NCBI GenBank assembly: GCA_017524595.1
Contig: JAFXVI010000014.1
Coordinates: 1 to 38,094, forward strand
DNA: 38,094 nt
Source: Lachnospiraceae bacterium
GTDB taxonomy: Bacteria > Bacillota > Clostridia > Lachnospirales > Lachnospiraceae
Reading direction: 5' to 3'
Below, piece by piece: positions 7,782-16,741 of this stretch. A program made the position numbers and the translations under genes. Each line of letters starts with the position of its first letter. The first letter of the stretch is position 1. The notes under the pieces were generated by a model. The model did not search any database, was not told the origin of the DNA, and saw nothing but the letters and a program-made list of their open reading frames with translations.

Positions 7782-9245
7782 TTACTTAATCTCAACCATT
7801 ACCATGGTCATATCATCAAACTGCGGTTCATCTCCCGCAAACTTATCAATATCCGAAGCTATCTTTTCAAGATCATCCCGGGTAATGTTGCTTCCAAGCC
7901 CCGAGACCGATGCCGTAAGCCTGTCAAGTCCATAGAGCTCACCTGATCCGTTATGGGCTTCGGTAAGACCGTCAGTGTATAAAAACAGGCGGTCTCCCGG
8001 ACTGAGGCTTATCTCATCGGACTTATATATTGTATCATCCATTCCCGCAAGGAATAGTCCGTGCTTCTTTTTTATGATCTCAAAATCACCGCCCTCATGT
8101 GAAAAAAGCGGATAATTGTGTCCAGCGTTTGTATAAGTAAGAGTCATGGCTTTCGTATCGATCATACCGATCCACGCCGTGGCAAACATACCGGATTTGT
8201 TCCCTTCACAGATCAGCCGGTTTACATGTGTGAATATTTCGGCGGTATCACATAAGGTCATAGCATGATCCTTGATCATGGTCTTGACAGTCATCATAAA
8301 AAGCGCGGCAGGTATGCCTTTACCCGAAACATCAGCTATCAGAAAGCACACATGATCCTCATCAGGCGAAAAATAGTCATAGAAATCTCCCCCAACTCCC
8401 TTTGCAGTCTTTATAAAAGAGTTAAGACTCACGTTGAGATGATCCGGAAAAGCCGGATGGTTAACAGGGAGTGCATCCATCTGGATCTTACGGGCCGTGT
8501 CAAGATCTGCTCCTATGGCTGCATTCTTTTTTTCTTCCTTTATCAGGGAGAATGTATTCAGGTCCGTTGTCATCAACACGAAAGGTACCGAAAGGACAAC
8601 TGACATTGACAGAAAATCTTCAGTGAGAGAAACAAAAACAAAGCTGTGTATATGATACAGGCCCACGGCAGTCACTACAAATATGATCATACTTCTTGCG
8701 ACTTTGTACGCCTCATTCCTGGTCTTATATTTGAATATCCACATATACATGGATATAATCATTGCCGACAGGGGATACAAATATAACAGTACTCTGAAAA
8801 AATATATGTAGCCGGGCATATACTCCATGATATTGTTCTCATCCGCCCGGAAAACCAGACCGGTCCATGGAGTCGTGAGGAAGAGAATGATAACAAGAAT
8901 AAGCGGTAAATGATAGAGCATGAAAAAGACACATCGGGATTTTATCCTTATTTCAAGCTTCTCCATAAAATATCGATTAAATCTTTCCAACACGATAAAA
9001 AGCGATATGGCATATCCGATCGCAGCTATATAATTCATCGTATAAGCTCCGGGCTTACCGTCATAAGCTACCCACATATGATCAAACAGAGTCATTGCAA
9101 TGCAGGACATCAGCATGACCGAAAGATTATCGCTTATCTTTTTTCTGTAAACAACCAGATTGTTATAGAGCATCTGGAGCATCAGGATTATTGATACTAT
9201 ACGAAGCTCAAATAACAACGACTCTGCAATGGAACCACTATACAT
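7782..9245 (-). CDS. Membrane-bound SpoIIE-family PP2C phosphatase
   Basis: The 487-residue protein has about six or seven N-terminal membrane helices (roughly 10-225), then a PPM-type Ser/Thr phosphatase domain (about 240-487). Metal-binding motifs are intact: GGDFYDY (Asp287), ADVSGKG (Asp305), TDGLTEAH and FDDMTMV near the C-terminus. The linker ATARKIQMDALP-like helix (LDTARKIQMDALP, 248-260) is the usual RsbU/SpoIIE coiled regulatory helix. The role known for the family is removing phosphate from a STAS partner, here very likely the product of the next gene. The membrane part resembles a 7TM-type sensor, suggesting control by an external or membrane signal. It lies 14 nt after the MATE gene. 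Confidence 0.9.
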   Translation of the reverse strand: MYSGSIAESLLFELRIVSIILMLQMLYNNLVVYRKKISDNLSVMLMSCIAMTLFDHMWVAYDGKPGAYTMNYIAAIGYAISLFIVLERFNRYFMEKLEIRIKSRCVFFMLYHLPLILVIILFLTTPWTGLVFRADENNIMEYMPGYIYFFRVLLYLYPLSAMIISMYMWIFKYKTRNEAYKVARSMIIFVVTAVGLYHIHSFVFVSLTEDFLSMSVVLSVPFVLMTTDLNTFSLIKEEKKNAAIGADLDTARKIQMDALPVNHPAFPDHLNVSLNSFIKTAKGVGGDFYDYFSPDEDHVCFLIADVSGKGIPAALFMMTVKTMIKDHAMTLCDTAEIFTHVNRLICEGNKSGMFATAWIGMIDTKAMTLTYTNAGHNYPLFSHEGGDFEIIKKKHGLFLAGMDDTIYKSDEISLSPGDRLFLYTDGLTEAHNGSGELYGLDRLTASVSGLGSNITRDDLEKIASDIDKFAGDEPQFDDMTMVMVEIK

Positions 9246-9259
9246 AAATTATGCCCTTC

Positions 9260-10972
9260 CTAACTGTACTTGACCAGAAACGAATTCCTGTTATAGCTCA
9301 TAGTTGTCAGATGGCGCTTATCTTCTTTCAAATTAACCATATATCCCGAAACGGTAAACGCAGCCACAGAGGTTGATGCAACATCATCCATAGATATATC
9401 AAAAAGAATCCCGTCATCTCTTGTAATAAGTAAAACACCCTCATCAAGCAGCCTTACAACACATTCACCGAGTATCTTATCCGTTCCGTTCTTTTCATAT
9501 ATCAACATATACAGATCTTCTATGAGAAGCTTGACTCTTGCTGTTGTCTTTTCGTGAACACGGTTGTCATTAAGGAGGCCCTCCGCTTCCTTCTGGACTC
9601 TTATTATATCCTCAGGCTTTATATTAAGCTCATAGAACCCTGTTATACTGTCGCCTTCAAGCTCTTTTAGAAGCAGAGGACAGTCATCCCTGCCGTATCT
9701 GTAACTTAAGCAGGCCATAAAGATAAGATATGCGATAAGGGGCGAGAGTGCGATTCCTATAAACAACCCGTACATGCCAAAAAGAAAACCTCCCGCTACT
9801 CCCAGGACTGCCGAAACAGCAACATCTCTTAATGCACAAATCACAAGCCCCAGTAATATTTTTCCACGGAGAAGATAGTATGATGAGATCAGATACATAA
9901 GGCTTGTAAAGGTTAGACCAAGAGCCATGATCCTGATACCGTTTGCTGCGTAAGAAGCCGTCAGCGGATCACTTATTCCGAAAACCCTGACAATAAGAGG
10001 AGCAGCCAATACGGCTATGACCGTCATAACGATTCCCTCGACTATGGATGTTCTTTCGGATAACCGGTAACACTTTCTTACTCCCTCGTATGATTCCTCA
10101 CCCAAATATACGCTGATAAGCGGCGAAAACGCCTCACCTATTCCGTCAAACACAAGCTGAGCCTCCTTAAGGAAGACACAGACCGATACAATTATGAGCA
10201 TGTCATCCCCAAATAAAACCATCACTAACTTGTTCATAACTGCAACGAATATTGACAGAAACAGATAGCTGCCCGCATCTATAACACTGTATTTTGCGAT
10301 TTCAACAAGTACCTTTACCGACAATGTCGGCTTAATATGCAGGGAATTCCCTTTTCTGGCAAGATGCATAAATGAAATAACAAGAGAAAGCATTGTTCCC
10401 GCAAATGAAGCTGCACCTATACCGGCTATCCCGATAATTCTGCATAGAATTATCGATAAAACGATATTTCCGACAACACGCGTGATATTTGCCACAGCAC
10501 TTAATGTTTCATCGCCGTCGGCAAAGATCATCTCATTCATATAAGTTGACATCGGAAGTATGAGTATAACAAGTCTGTACCAGAAGAAATAGGGCTTTGC
10601 CAGCTCAAGCACGGCTGACGGAGGTGCGTAAAATTCAAGATACGCATTCGAAAAGATCTGCAGCAGGATAAAAAGTACCACACCTGTTAACAAGCAGGCG
10701 CAGAAACCGTTTCCGAAATACCTGTCTGCATCCTCCTTGTCAAATCTTCCCATTGCGTTGCTATATAATACACTGACACCTAACGAAAAGATGCATCCGA
10801 AAAAGGCAGCCATAGAATATGCGGGAGTAATAAGATTTATTGCAGCGACAGCTTCTTCACCTATAAAAAAGCCGGCAATAACAGTATCCGACATAAGAAG
10901 AAGCGTAACGACTACCATCGTAAGCGTGCCGGATAAAAGCATCGAATAAAATTTTTTACTCAAAAAAGTCAT
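9260..10972 (-). CDS. MATE-family transporter with C-terminal RsbW-like (degenerate HATPase) domain
   Basis: Residues 1-435 form a twelve-helix MATE exchanger (SDTVIAGFFIGEEAVAAINL start, repeated halves), which normally exports organic cations, drugs or metabolites using Na+ or H+ gradients. About 130 further residues follow, absent from ordinary 450-residue MATE proteins. That tail (ARVKLLIEDLYMLIYEKNG, then LLITRDDGILFDI) resembles the RsbW/SpoIIAB histidine-kinase-like ATPase fold. Glu485 fits the N-box Glu, but the Mg-binding Asn four residues on is Met489, so it may bind STAS without phosphorylating it. It is the first gene of the four-gene operon. The ribosome site is weak (GGAATCACGCC before ATG). 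The fusion assignment is inferred from motifs, not from a search. Confidence 0.82.
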   Translation of the reverse strand: MTFLSKKFYSMLLSGTLTMVVVTLLLMSDTVIAGFFIGEEAVAAINLITPAYSMAAFFGCIFSLGVSVLYSNAMGRFDKEDADRYFGNGFCACLLTGVVLFILLQIFSNAYLEFYAPPSAVLELAKPYFFWYRLVILILPMSTYMNEMIFADGDETLSAVANITRVVGNIVLSIILCRIIGIAGIGAASFAGTMLSLVISFMHLARKGNSLHIKPTLSVKVLVEIAKYSVIDAGSYLFLSIFVAVMNKLVMVLFGDDMLIIVSVCVFLKEAQLVFDGIGEAFSPLISVYLGEESYEGVRKCYRLSERTSIVEGIVMTVIAVLAAPLIVRVFGISDPLTASYAANGIRIMALGLTFTSLMYLISSYYLLRGKILLGLVICALRDVAVSAVLGVAGGFLFGMYGLFIGIALSPLIAYLIFMACLSYRYGRDDCPLLLKELEGDSITGFYELNIKPEDIIRVQKEAEGLLNDNRVHEKTTARVKLLIEDLYMLIYEKNGTDKILGECVVRLLDEGVLLITRDDGILFDISMDDVASTSVAAFTVSGYMVNLKEDKRHLTTMSYNRNSFLVKYS

Positions 10973-11001
10973 GTTGGCGTGATTCCAAATTATTCATTCG
11001 C

Positions 11002-11019
11002 ATCCGGTCAGTATCCGGA
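11002..11019. promoter_or_regulatory. ATCCGG direct repeat upstream of the MATE operon
   Basis: ATCCGG occurs at 11002-11007 and again at 11013-11018, an 11-bp period that places both on one DNA face. The second copy overlaps the palindrome TCCGGA. They lie 30-47 nt before the MATE start. This is an operator candidate only; no convincing -35/-10 pair was found beside it. Confidence 0.25.
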
Positions 11020-11073
11020 CAGTTCTTGTAAATATTTGGATAAGTGAGTTTCTTTGAAAAATCATATCACACA

Positions 11074-11103
11074 TTTTCATCAAATCCAAGTTTGTGCTAT
11101 AAT
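11074..11103 (+). promoter_or_regulatory. Extended -10 promoter for the hydrogenase-sensor operon
   Basis: TGC-TATAAT (11095-11103) is a full extended -10. TTTTCA (11074-11079) lies 18 bp upstream as a weak -35. The expected transcript would begin near 11110 and leave a leader of about 70 nt before the ATG at 11183, which has AAAGGAG upstream. Confidence 0.6.
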
Positions 11104-11182
11104 ACCATTATCACTTTAGGCTTGAATAAAATATGCATCATGGGCGGATAAAGTACAATACACAAAGGAGATGATCTGGTAA

Positions 11183-13114
11183 ATGAGTTTGGTAAGAACT
11201 AATGAAAAGTGTATCGGTTGTAACCGTTGTGTACGATCATGCAGCTGCATAGGTGCAAACATTGCGGTTGAAAAAGACAGAGGTAATGTCATTGAAGTCG
11301 ATCCGAACAAATGCATTGCCTGCGGTGCATGTATCGATGCTTGTGAGCATGGAGCTAGAGAGTATGTGGATGATGTCGAGAAATTCTTCGATGATCTTAA
11401 AAAGGGCGAAAAAATATCCGTTCTCATAGCGCCGGCGTTTCTGGCCAACTATCCGAAGGAATATGAAAAATATCTTGGCATGCTTAAAAAGCTCGGCGTC
11501 AATCGGTTTATCAGTGTATCATTCGGAGCTGATATCACAACCTGGGGATATATAAAGTATATTACTGAACGGAATTATTACGGATCCATTTCCCAGCCAT
11601 GTCCGGCCGTAGTGGGCTACATAGAACGATATCTGCCTGAGCTTCTTCCCAAGCTGATGCCGGTCCAGAGCCCTATGATGTGCGCTGCCATATATGTCAA
11701 AAAATATCTCAAGGTCAGTGACAAACTGGCGTTCATAAGCCCCTGCATTGCCAAGAAGAACGAAATAGATGACCCTAATAATAAGGGCTATGTTTCATAT
11801 AATCTTACATTTTCAAGGCTCATTGCATATCTAAAGGAACACCCGGTAGGCGGAGCAACACCTTATAAGGATGAAATAGAATATGGTCTCGGATCTATCT
11901 ATCCGATGCCCGGCGGTCTTAAAGAAAACGTGTACTGGCTTCTCGGAGAAGATGCCCTTGTCCGCCAGATGGAAGGCGAACACCACATGTACGAATACCT
12001 GAGGCGCAATAAGGATCGTATTAAGAGCGGAAATACTCCATACCTTTTTGTTGACGCACTCAACTGTACCAACGGCTGTCTGTACGGTACAGGAGTGGAT
12101 AACCGCAAGACACTTAATGAGGATGTGTTCATGAGCATACAGAAGATACGCTCAGACAGCAAGAACAACTCCAAAAAATCCGCATGGGGCAGAGATCTGA
12201 CGCCGAAAAAGAGGATCGAAGCGCTCAACAAGCAGTTCGCCAATCTTAAGCTGGATGACTTTGTAAGGAATTATACCGATAGGAGCAAGGACTGCGGCTA
12301 TGAAATACCTTCGGACCAGGAAATCAATGCTGTATTCCAAATGCTTAAGAAAGATGATGAAGAGAAACGGCATATCGACTGCGGATGCTGCGGATATAAT
12401 ACCTGCAAGGAGATGGCCATTGCAATACATAACGGCTTCAGTCATATTCACAACTGTGTACACTATATCAAGGACAGGGCATACGAAGAAAAGGATAAGG
12501 CAGTAAATCTTGCGGATGAAGTACGACGGGTACAGGATGAACTGACTGACAAGAAAGCATCCGTGGTATCGGAGATCAATGAGAACTTCGATAAGCTTAT
12601 TGAATCCATATCCCAGATTGAGAAAGTCAGCGAAGAAAATGCTAATCAGACCAATGAAATCTCCACTTCAATGAAAGAGGTGGATGACTTTGCAACAAAT
12701 CTGAAAGAGGTTCTTGCATCCATAGAAGGATATCTTCAGAAGCTCGAAGCAAACAACGCGGATGTCATTGCGATCTCAAATCAGACTAACCTGTTAGCGC
12801 TCAACGCTTCCATAGAGGCTGCACGTGCAGGTGAAGCCGGCAGAGGCTTTGCGGTAGTCGCTGAAGAGATCAAGAATCTGGCTGAGAATTCCAAGACCAC
12901 TGCTGATGACAGCAATAAGAACAACAATGATATCAAGGAAACGGTCGACAAGCTTATAAAGGAATCAGAACATCTTACGGAGATCGTGGACAGTGTGAAT
13001 TCACGTGCGCAGGGTCTTGTTGATTCCTCGAAGGAAACTGCGTCATCCATAAATATGATGCAGGATCTTACAAGCACTGTTGAGGATTCGCTGAAACAGG
13101 TACTTGAATCATAA
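11183..13114 (+). CDS. Ferredoxin / [FeFe]-hydrogenase-like sensor fused to a chemoreceptor signalling domain
   Basis: The 643-residue soluble protein joins four modules. A 2[4Fe-4S] ferredoxin has Cys10/13/16/20 and Cys44/47/50/54. An [FeFe]-hydrogenase H-cluster domain has Cys140 (SQPCPAVV), Cys188 (SPCIAKKNE) and Cys295/Cys299 (LNCTNGC). A further cluster domain has CGCCGYNTC (400-408) plus Cys425. A methyl-accepting signalling hairpin (about 440-640) carries [18 protein letters not shown] as its tip. All four H-cluster ligands are present, but the proton-relay Cys beside the first ligand is Pro and flanking Met residues are changed, as in sensory rather than catalytic hydrogenases. It has no membrane helix. 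The likely role is cytoplasmic sensing of H2 or redox state, signalled through CheA/CheW. The ribosome site is AAAGGAG. It heads an operon with ABC genes and a TM1266-like regulator. Confidence 0.9.
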   Translation: MSLVRTNEKCIGCNRCVRSCSCIGANIAVEKDRGNVIEVDPNKCIACGACIDACEHGAREYVDDVEKFFDDLKKGEKISVLIAPAFLANYPKEYEKYLGMLKKLGVNRFISVSFGADITTWGYIKYITERNYYGSISQPCPAVVGYIERYLPELLPKLMPVQSPMMCAAIYVKKYLKVSDKLAFISPCIAKKNEIDDPNNKGYVSYNLTFSRLIAYLKEHPVGGATPYKDEIEYGLGSIYPMPGGLKENVYWLLGEDALVRQMEGEHHMYEYLRRNKDRIKSGNTPYLFVDALNCTNGCLYGTGVDNRKTLNEDVFMSIQKIRSDSKNNSKKSAWGRDLTPKKRIEALNKQFANLKLDDFVRNYTDRSKDCGYEIPSDQEINAVFQMLKKDDEEKRHIDCGCCGYNTCKEMAIAIHNGFSHIHNCVHYIKDRAYEEKDKAVNLADEVRRVQDELTDKKASVVSEINENFDKLIESISQIEKVSEENANQTNEISTSMKEVDDFATNLKEVLASIEGYLQKLEANNADVIAISNQTNLLALNASIEAARAGEAGRGFAVVAEEIKNLAENSKTTADDSNKNNNDIKETVDKLIKESEHLTEIVDSVNSRAQGLVDSSKETASSINMMQDLTSTVEDSLKQVLES

Positions 13115-13165
13115 ATAAAAGACTATCTGACAACAAAGCTTCGTGCTGAGTAGAAAGGAGTTAAT

Positions 13166-14131
13166 ATGACCAAAACATTAAGAAGGTGCATTGCCTTTAC
13201 GGCAGTGCTTGTAATGCTCGCAGGATGCGGCAAGCAGACGGCCGGAAAAGACGTTACCGATATCCGCATCGGGTCGCTTAAGGGACCCACATCGATCGGT
13301 GTCATCCGTCTGATGCATGAACAGGATAAGAACAACTATGATTTTACCATGGAAACACAGGCAGACGTGATCCTGTCTTCTGTAGTCTCCGGTCAGCTTG
13401 ATATCGCTCTCATTCCCGCAAATGTCGCTTCTGTCCTTTATAACAAAACAAAAGGCGGAATTTCGGTTATCGATATAAATACTCTGGGCGTACTTTATAT
13501 GGTAAGCGGCGATAAAAGCATACAGAATATGAAGGATCTTGACGGGCGCACCATATATACCACGGGCGCCGGTTCGACTCCTGAATACGTTCTGAAATAT
13601 CTACTGAATGAAAACGGACTTTCCGATAAGGTTAACATTGAATTCAAGTCGGAAGCCACTGAAGTGGCTGCACTGCTTACAAAAGATCCGCAGGCAGTCG
13701 GTATGCTGCCCCAGCCTTTTGCTACGGCAACTCTGGTAAAAAACAATGAGCTGTCAGTCGTGCTTGACATGACGAAGGAATGGAATGCCCTTGGCAACGG
13801 ATCGCAGCTTATAACCGGGGTAACTGTGGTACGCAATGAATTTCTTAAGGAGCATCCCGACGCTGTATCTGCATTTGTACACGACCATGAAGCAGACGTT
13901 GAGTTTGTAAATTCATATACAACTAATGCTTCCGAATATGTTGCACAGGCGGGCATCATCGAGAAAGCTCCGATTGCCGAAAAAGCCATTCCTTACTGTA
14001 ACATCGTATGCATCTATGGTCCTGAAATGAAGAAGGCTTTATCCGGGTATCTTAACGTTCTCTATGAACAGGATCCCTCCTCGGTAGGAGGCAGTCTCCC
14101 GGCCGATGACTTTTACGCTGAAATAAAATGA
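13166..14131 (+). CDS. ABC transporter substrate-binding lipoprotein (NMT1/SsuA-like)
   Basis: Residues 1-21 form a lipoprotein signal with lipobox LAGC (Cys21). The mature part is a periplasmic-binding-protein-like type II fold: IRIGSLKGPTSIGVIRLM at the start, then ILSSVVSGQLDIALIPANVASVLYNK, and later TTGAGSTPEYVLKYLL. These are hallmarks of the nitrate/sulfonate/thiamine-precursor binding family, where GPTSIG sits at the ligand site. The ribosome site is AAAGGAG. The stop overlaps the permease-ATPase start by four bases (ATGA), so the two are coupled. The substrate is unknown. Its position after a hydrogenase-type sensor suggests a cofactor or sulfur-related ligand, but this is only an inference. 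Confidence 0.9.
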   Translation: MTKTLRRCIAFTAVLVMLAGCGKQTAGKDVTDIRIGSLKGPTSIGVIRLMHEQDKNNYDFTMETQADVILSSVVSGQLDIALIPANVASVLYNKTKGGISVIDINTLGVLYMVSGDKSIQNMKDLDGRTIYTTGAGSTPEYVLKYLLNENGLSDKVNIEFKSEATEVAALLTKDPQAVGMLPQPFATATLVKNNELSVVLDMTKEWNALGNGSQLITGVTVVRNEFLKEHPDAVSAFVHDHEADVEFVNSYTTNASEYVAQAGIIEKAPIAEKAIPYCNIVCIYGPEMKKALSGYLNVLYEQDPSSVGGSLPADDFYAEIK

Positions 14132-15498
14132 AAAATAATATCAAACGTGCGGTAATCCTGCTTATATGGCTGATGCTGTGGCAGGTTGCCGCAATTTTTA
14201 TAAATAATCCCATATATTTCGTATCACCCGTCGAAGTGCTGAAGGAGCTTGGCGAGAAGTGCCATGATATAGTTTTCTGGCGATCTGTCTTTGGTTCCTT
14301 AATAAGAATACTGGCAGGATTTCTAGCCGCCTTTATTCTTGCCTATCTGACTGCTTTTGCATCAGTCAGATACGAATGGCTTAGGGATTTTCTCGCTCCG
14401 TTTGTCACCTTTCTTAAGTCAGTACCCGTCGCTGCGGTCGTGATCATCATGCTGATATGGTGGGGACCGCGCTACCTCGTGCTGTGTATCAGCCTTATGG
14501 TCGTGTTCCCCGGCATTTATTCGAATATGCAGACAGGGCTAGTGAATGCCGACAAAGGTCTCCTTGAAATGGCTTTGGTATTCAATCTTAAGACTGTAGA
14601 CAGGTTCCTGTGGATATACCGACCCTCTTATCTCCCATATCTGTATTCTGCCGCTTCCGTGTCGCTGGGCATGTGTTTCAAGGCGGGAATCGCTGCAGAG
14701 ATAATAGGGCTTCCTGAATTCAGCATAGGCGAGAGGCTCTATCGTGATAAAATATATATAAATACGGCAGGCGTGTTTGCCTGGGTTGTTATCATACTCA
14801 TTGTAAGCTCATTAACCGAACGGCTTATCTTGCATTTATTTAAACTGCTTGCGGGGGTTCCCAAAGCCTGTATATGGGATGGTGCATCCTCTCATAACGC
14901 AAACATGAAGACTGCCCGGGACCCGATCAAAACGCCGGAAGGTTATACGGTATACGCGAAGGGTCTGATAAAATCATTCGGTGACAGGACTCTAATCAAT
15001 ACTGATATCAATCTCAAAGCCGGACATATATATTATCTTAAGGCTCCGTCAGGTTCCGGCAAGAGCACTCTCCTTGGAATGATAGCAGGTATAGTACCAC
15101 AAGATTCAGGTATCATTAACGCAGGCAGGTTGAGTATGGTATTTCAGGATGACAGGCTTATAGAAAATGCAAATGCCTTAAGAAACCTTATGCTCTCAGG
15201 CTGTACAGGAGACCTTAAAGGTGAACTTCTTAAGATACTACCTTCTGAGGCAATGACTCTTCCCGCATCTGACTTAAGCGGCGGAGAAAGAAGACGTCTT
15301 GCGATCGCACGGGCACTACTGCACCCTTCTGATATCGTTATAATGGATGAACCCTTCGCGGGTTTGGATGAAGAAACAAAAGAAAGAACAGCTGCCTGGA
15401 TTCTTGAGCATCTATCAGAACGGACACTGTTGTTTACTTCCCATGAGACGGAATATGTTTCTTTTGAAAATGCGGAAATGATCCCGCTAATAAAGTAA
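14128..15498 (+). CDS. ABC transporter permease-ATPase fusion
   Basis: A single 456-residue chain carries both membrane and ATPase halves of an SsuC/SsuB-like importer. Residues 1-240 form a binding-protein-dependent permease with about six helices and an EAA-type loop (EMALVFNLKTVDRFLWIY). Residues 272-456 form the ATPase: Walker A PSGSGKST (307-314), Q-loop Gln340, signature LSGGE (383-387), Walker B IVIMDEP (403-409) and switch His439. The ATPase is short, about 185 residues against the usual 230-250, lacking part of the helical region. In related systems these are separate genes. As the importer dimerises, each subunit would bring one ATPase. Overlap with the binding-protein gene confirms partnership. 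Confidence 0.92.
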   Translation: MKNNIKRAVILLIWLMLWQVAAIFINNPIYFVSPVEVLKELGEKCHDIVFWRSVFGSLIRILAGFLAAFILAYLTAFASVRYEWLRDFLAPFVTFLKSVPVAAVVIIMLIWWGPRYLVLCISLMVVFPGIYSNMQTGLVNADKGLLEMALVFNLKTVDRFLWIYRPSYLPYLYSAASVSLGMCFKAGIAAEIIGLPEFSIGERLYRDKIYINTAGVFAWVVIILIVSSLTERLILHLFKLLAGVPKACIWDGASSHNANMKTARDPIKTPEGYTVYAKGLIKSFGDRTLINTDINLKAGHIYYLKAPSGSGKSTLLGMIAGIVPQDSGIINAGRLSMVFQDDRLIENANALRNLMLSGCTGDLKGELLKILPSEAMTLPASDLSGGERRRLAIARALLHPSDIVIMDEPFAGLDEETKERTAAWILEHLSERTLLFTSHETEYVSFENAEMIPLIK

Positions 15499-15528
15499 AT
15501 CAATCGTATTATGGAGGCGAGGTACACG

Positions 15529-15780
15529 ATGGAAACAAGGATCGCACTTATAGGAATAATCGTTACGGATGTAACAAATAGCAATGAACTGAATTCACTG
15601 CTTTCAGGATACGGACAGTATATCATAGGCCGTATGGGCATCCCTCACCATCATTACGGTGACAGCGAGGTCGCCATAATAAGCATTGCCATCGAGGCGC
15701 CTCAGAATGTGATCAGCGCCCTCTCAGGCAAGCTCGGCATGCTGAATGGTATATCTGCCAAAGTTTTATATGCGGGATAA
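15529..15780 (+). CDS. TM1266-like iron-only hydrogenase system regulator
   Basis: The 83-residue ACT/NikR-like ferredoxin-fold protein matches the TM1266 family, which is found beside [FeFe]-hydrogenase structural and maturation genes and is named a putative hydrogenase regulator. Features are the strand RIALIGIIVTD, a central YIIGRMGIPHHHYGD and the C-terminal SGKLGMLNGISAKVLYA. The His-rich turn may bind metal. The start METR at 15529 has GAGG six bases upstream; an ATG six codons earlier overlaps the ribosome site. It lies about 30 nt after the permease-ATPase. Its presence is the best evidence that the whole operon belongs with hydrogenase biology. Its ligand and DNA-binding ability are unknown. 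Confidence 0.85.
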   Translation: METRIALIGIIVTDVTNSNELNSLLSGYGQYIIGRMGIPHHHYGDSEVAIISIAIEAPQNVISALSGKLGMLNGISAKVLYAG

Positions 15781-15805
15781 AGAATCATATATTGTTTTAC
15801 AATTC

Positions 15806-16549
15806 TCAGTGAAAGTCCTTTTTCATAAGGCTTGTACTGAATGAAATTACATCATCCCGTGATTTTACAAAGTTTAATATTTCTTCATAGCTAAGCTCGT
15901 TCTTTCTCATCACGTACAGGCTATACTGTGATGTTCCGTCTTCATTCCATGATATTTTATGTTCAACCGGTATAGCCCCCCATTCATCAAGTTGCTTAAC
16001 CATAGCTTCATTGAAGCCCTGATCGTTCTTAACATTGAATTCAAGGCCATAGCCTGCATAAGCATCGGAACCCACCTTGAAGTAATGCATGACCGGCTGT
16101 AAAATGCATACAAGAACGAAAGCACATCCTGCGATCACATACATCCCCGCTCCTATGGTAAGTCCAAGCCCGGCTGTCATCCATATTCCCGCCGCTGTTG
16201 TAAGTCCTCTTATTGTGTTGTTCCCGTTCTTAAATATGACGCCGGCACACAGAAAACTTATACCACTGACAGCCTGAGCCGCAATACGGGCTGCATCAAC
16301 TCCTCTGCTCCCGAATGCTGTAATATCCCCTGTGCTTGCAAGATCAGCAAACCCGTATTTTGACAGGATCATTATCAGTGCAGCGGTACAGCATACCAGA
16401 ATATGCGTGCGTACGCCGGCTTCTTTAAACCTGCTGCTCCTTTCGATTCCGATTATAGCACCCACCACACAGGCAACCAGCAAACGAATGCAAAGATCAA
16501 TGTTTTGATTTAAGTTATAAAATGTTGCAAGATAATATGAAAGATTCAT
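15806..16549 (-). CDS. MgtC/SapB family membrane protein
   Basis: The 247-residue protein has an N-terminal MgtC membrane domain with about five helices, including the family signatures GAIIGIERSSRFKEAGVRTH and the ISFLCAGVIF / RGLTTAAGIWMTAGLG blocks, and a C-terminal soluble domain of about 90 residues (ACT-like). MgtC proteins modulate Mg2+ homeostasis, membrane potential or ATP synthase in pathogens; in gut Firmicutes the role is not defined. The start MNLSYY at 16549 has GGAGG seven bases upstream and is preferred to an ATG 15 codons earlier. It is convergent with the hydrogenase operon and transcribed away from the GH5-GT2 gene. Confidence 0.9.
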   Translation of the reverse strand: MNLSYYLATFYNLNQNIDLCIRLLVACVVGAIIGIERSSRFKEAGVRTHILVCCTAALIMILSKYGFADLASTGDITAFGSRGVDAARIAAQAVSGISFLCAGVIFKNGNNTIRGLTTAAGIWMTAGLGLTIGAGMYVIAGCAFVLVCILQPVMHYFKVGSDAYAGYGLEFNVKNDQGFNEAMVKQLDEWGAIPVEHKISWNEDGTSQYSLYVMRKNELSYEEILNFVKSRDDVISFSTSLMKKDFH

Positions 16550-16652
16550 GGCTGCGCCTCCGTTTCCGTCATGATCAGGTATTAAAAACATCATATAAAA
16601 TTATAGAAGAAGCCGAATAAAAACACAAGGTACGCTTCTGTATCAGTTTCGA

Positions 16653-16681
16653 TTGCAAATATGCTTATTAAGGGGTAAAAT
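16653..16681 (+). promoter_or_regulatory. Promoter for the GH5-GT2 gene
   Basis: TTGCAA (16653-16658) and TAAAAT (16676-16681) are separated by 17 bp, a good sigma-A pair. It would give a leader of about 54 nt before ATG 16742. Confidence 0.6.
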
Positions 16682-16741
16682 ATATCCATACAAATTTATC
16701 TTATACAAATTCAAATCAGATTCGAGAAGGATTAAACAAAC

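Noticed and set aside
11183..13114. Catalytic [FeFe]-hydrogenase
   Set aside because: The proton-relay Cys is missing and the protein ends in a chemoreceptor signalling domain, which fits a sensor better.
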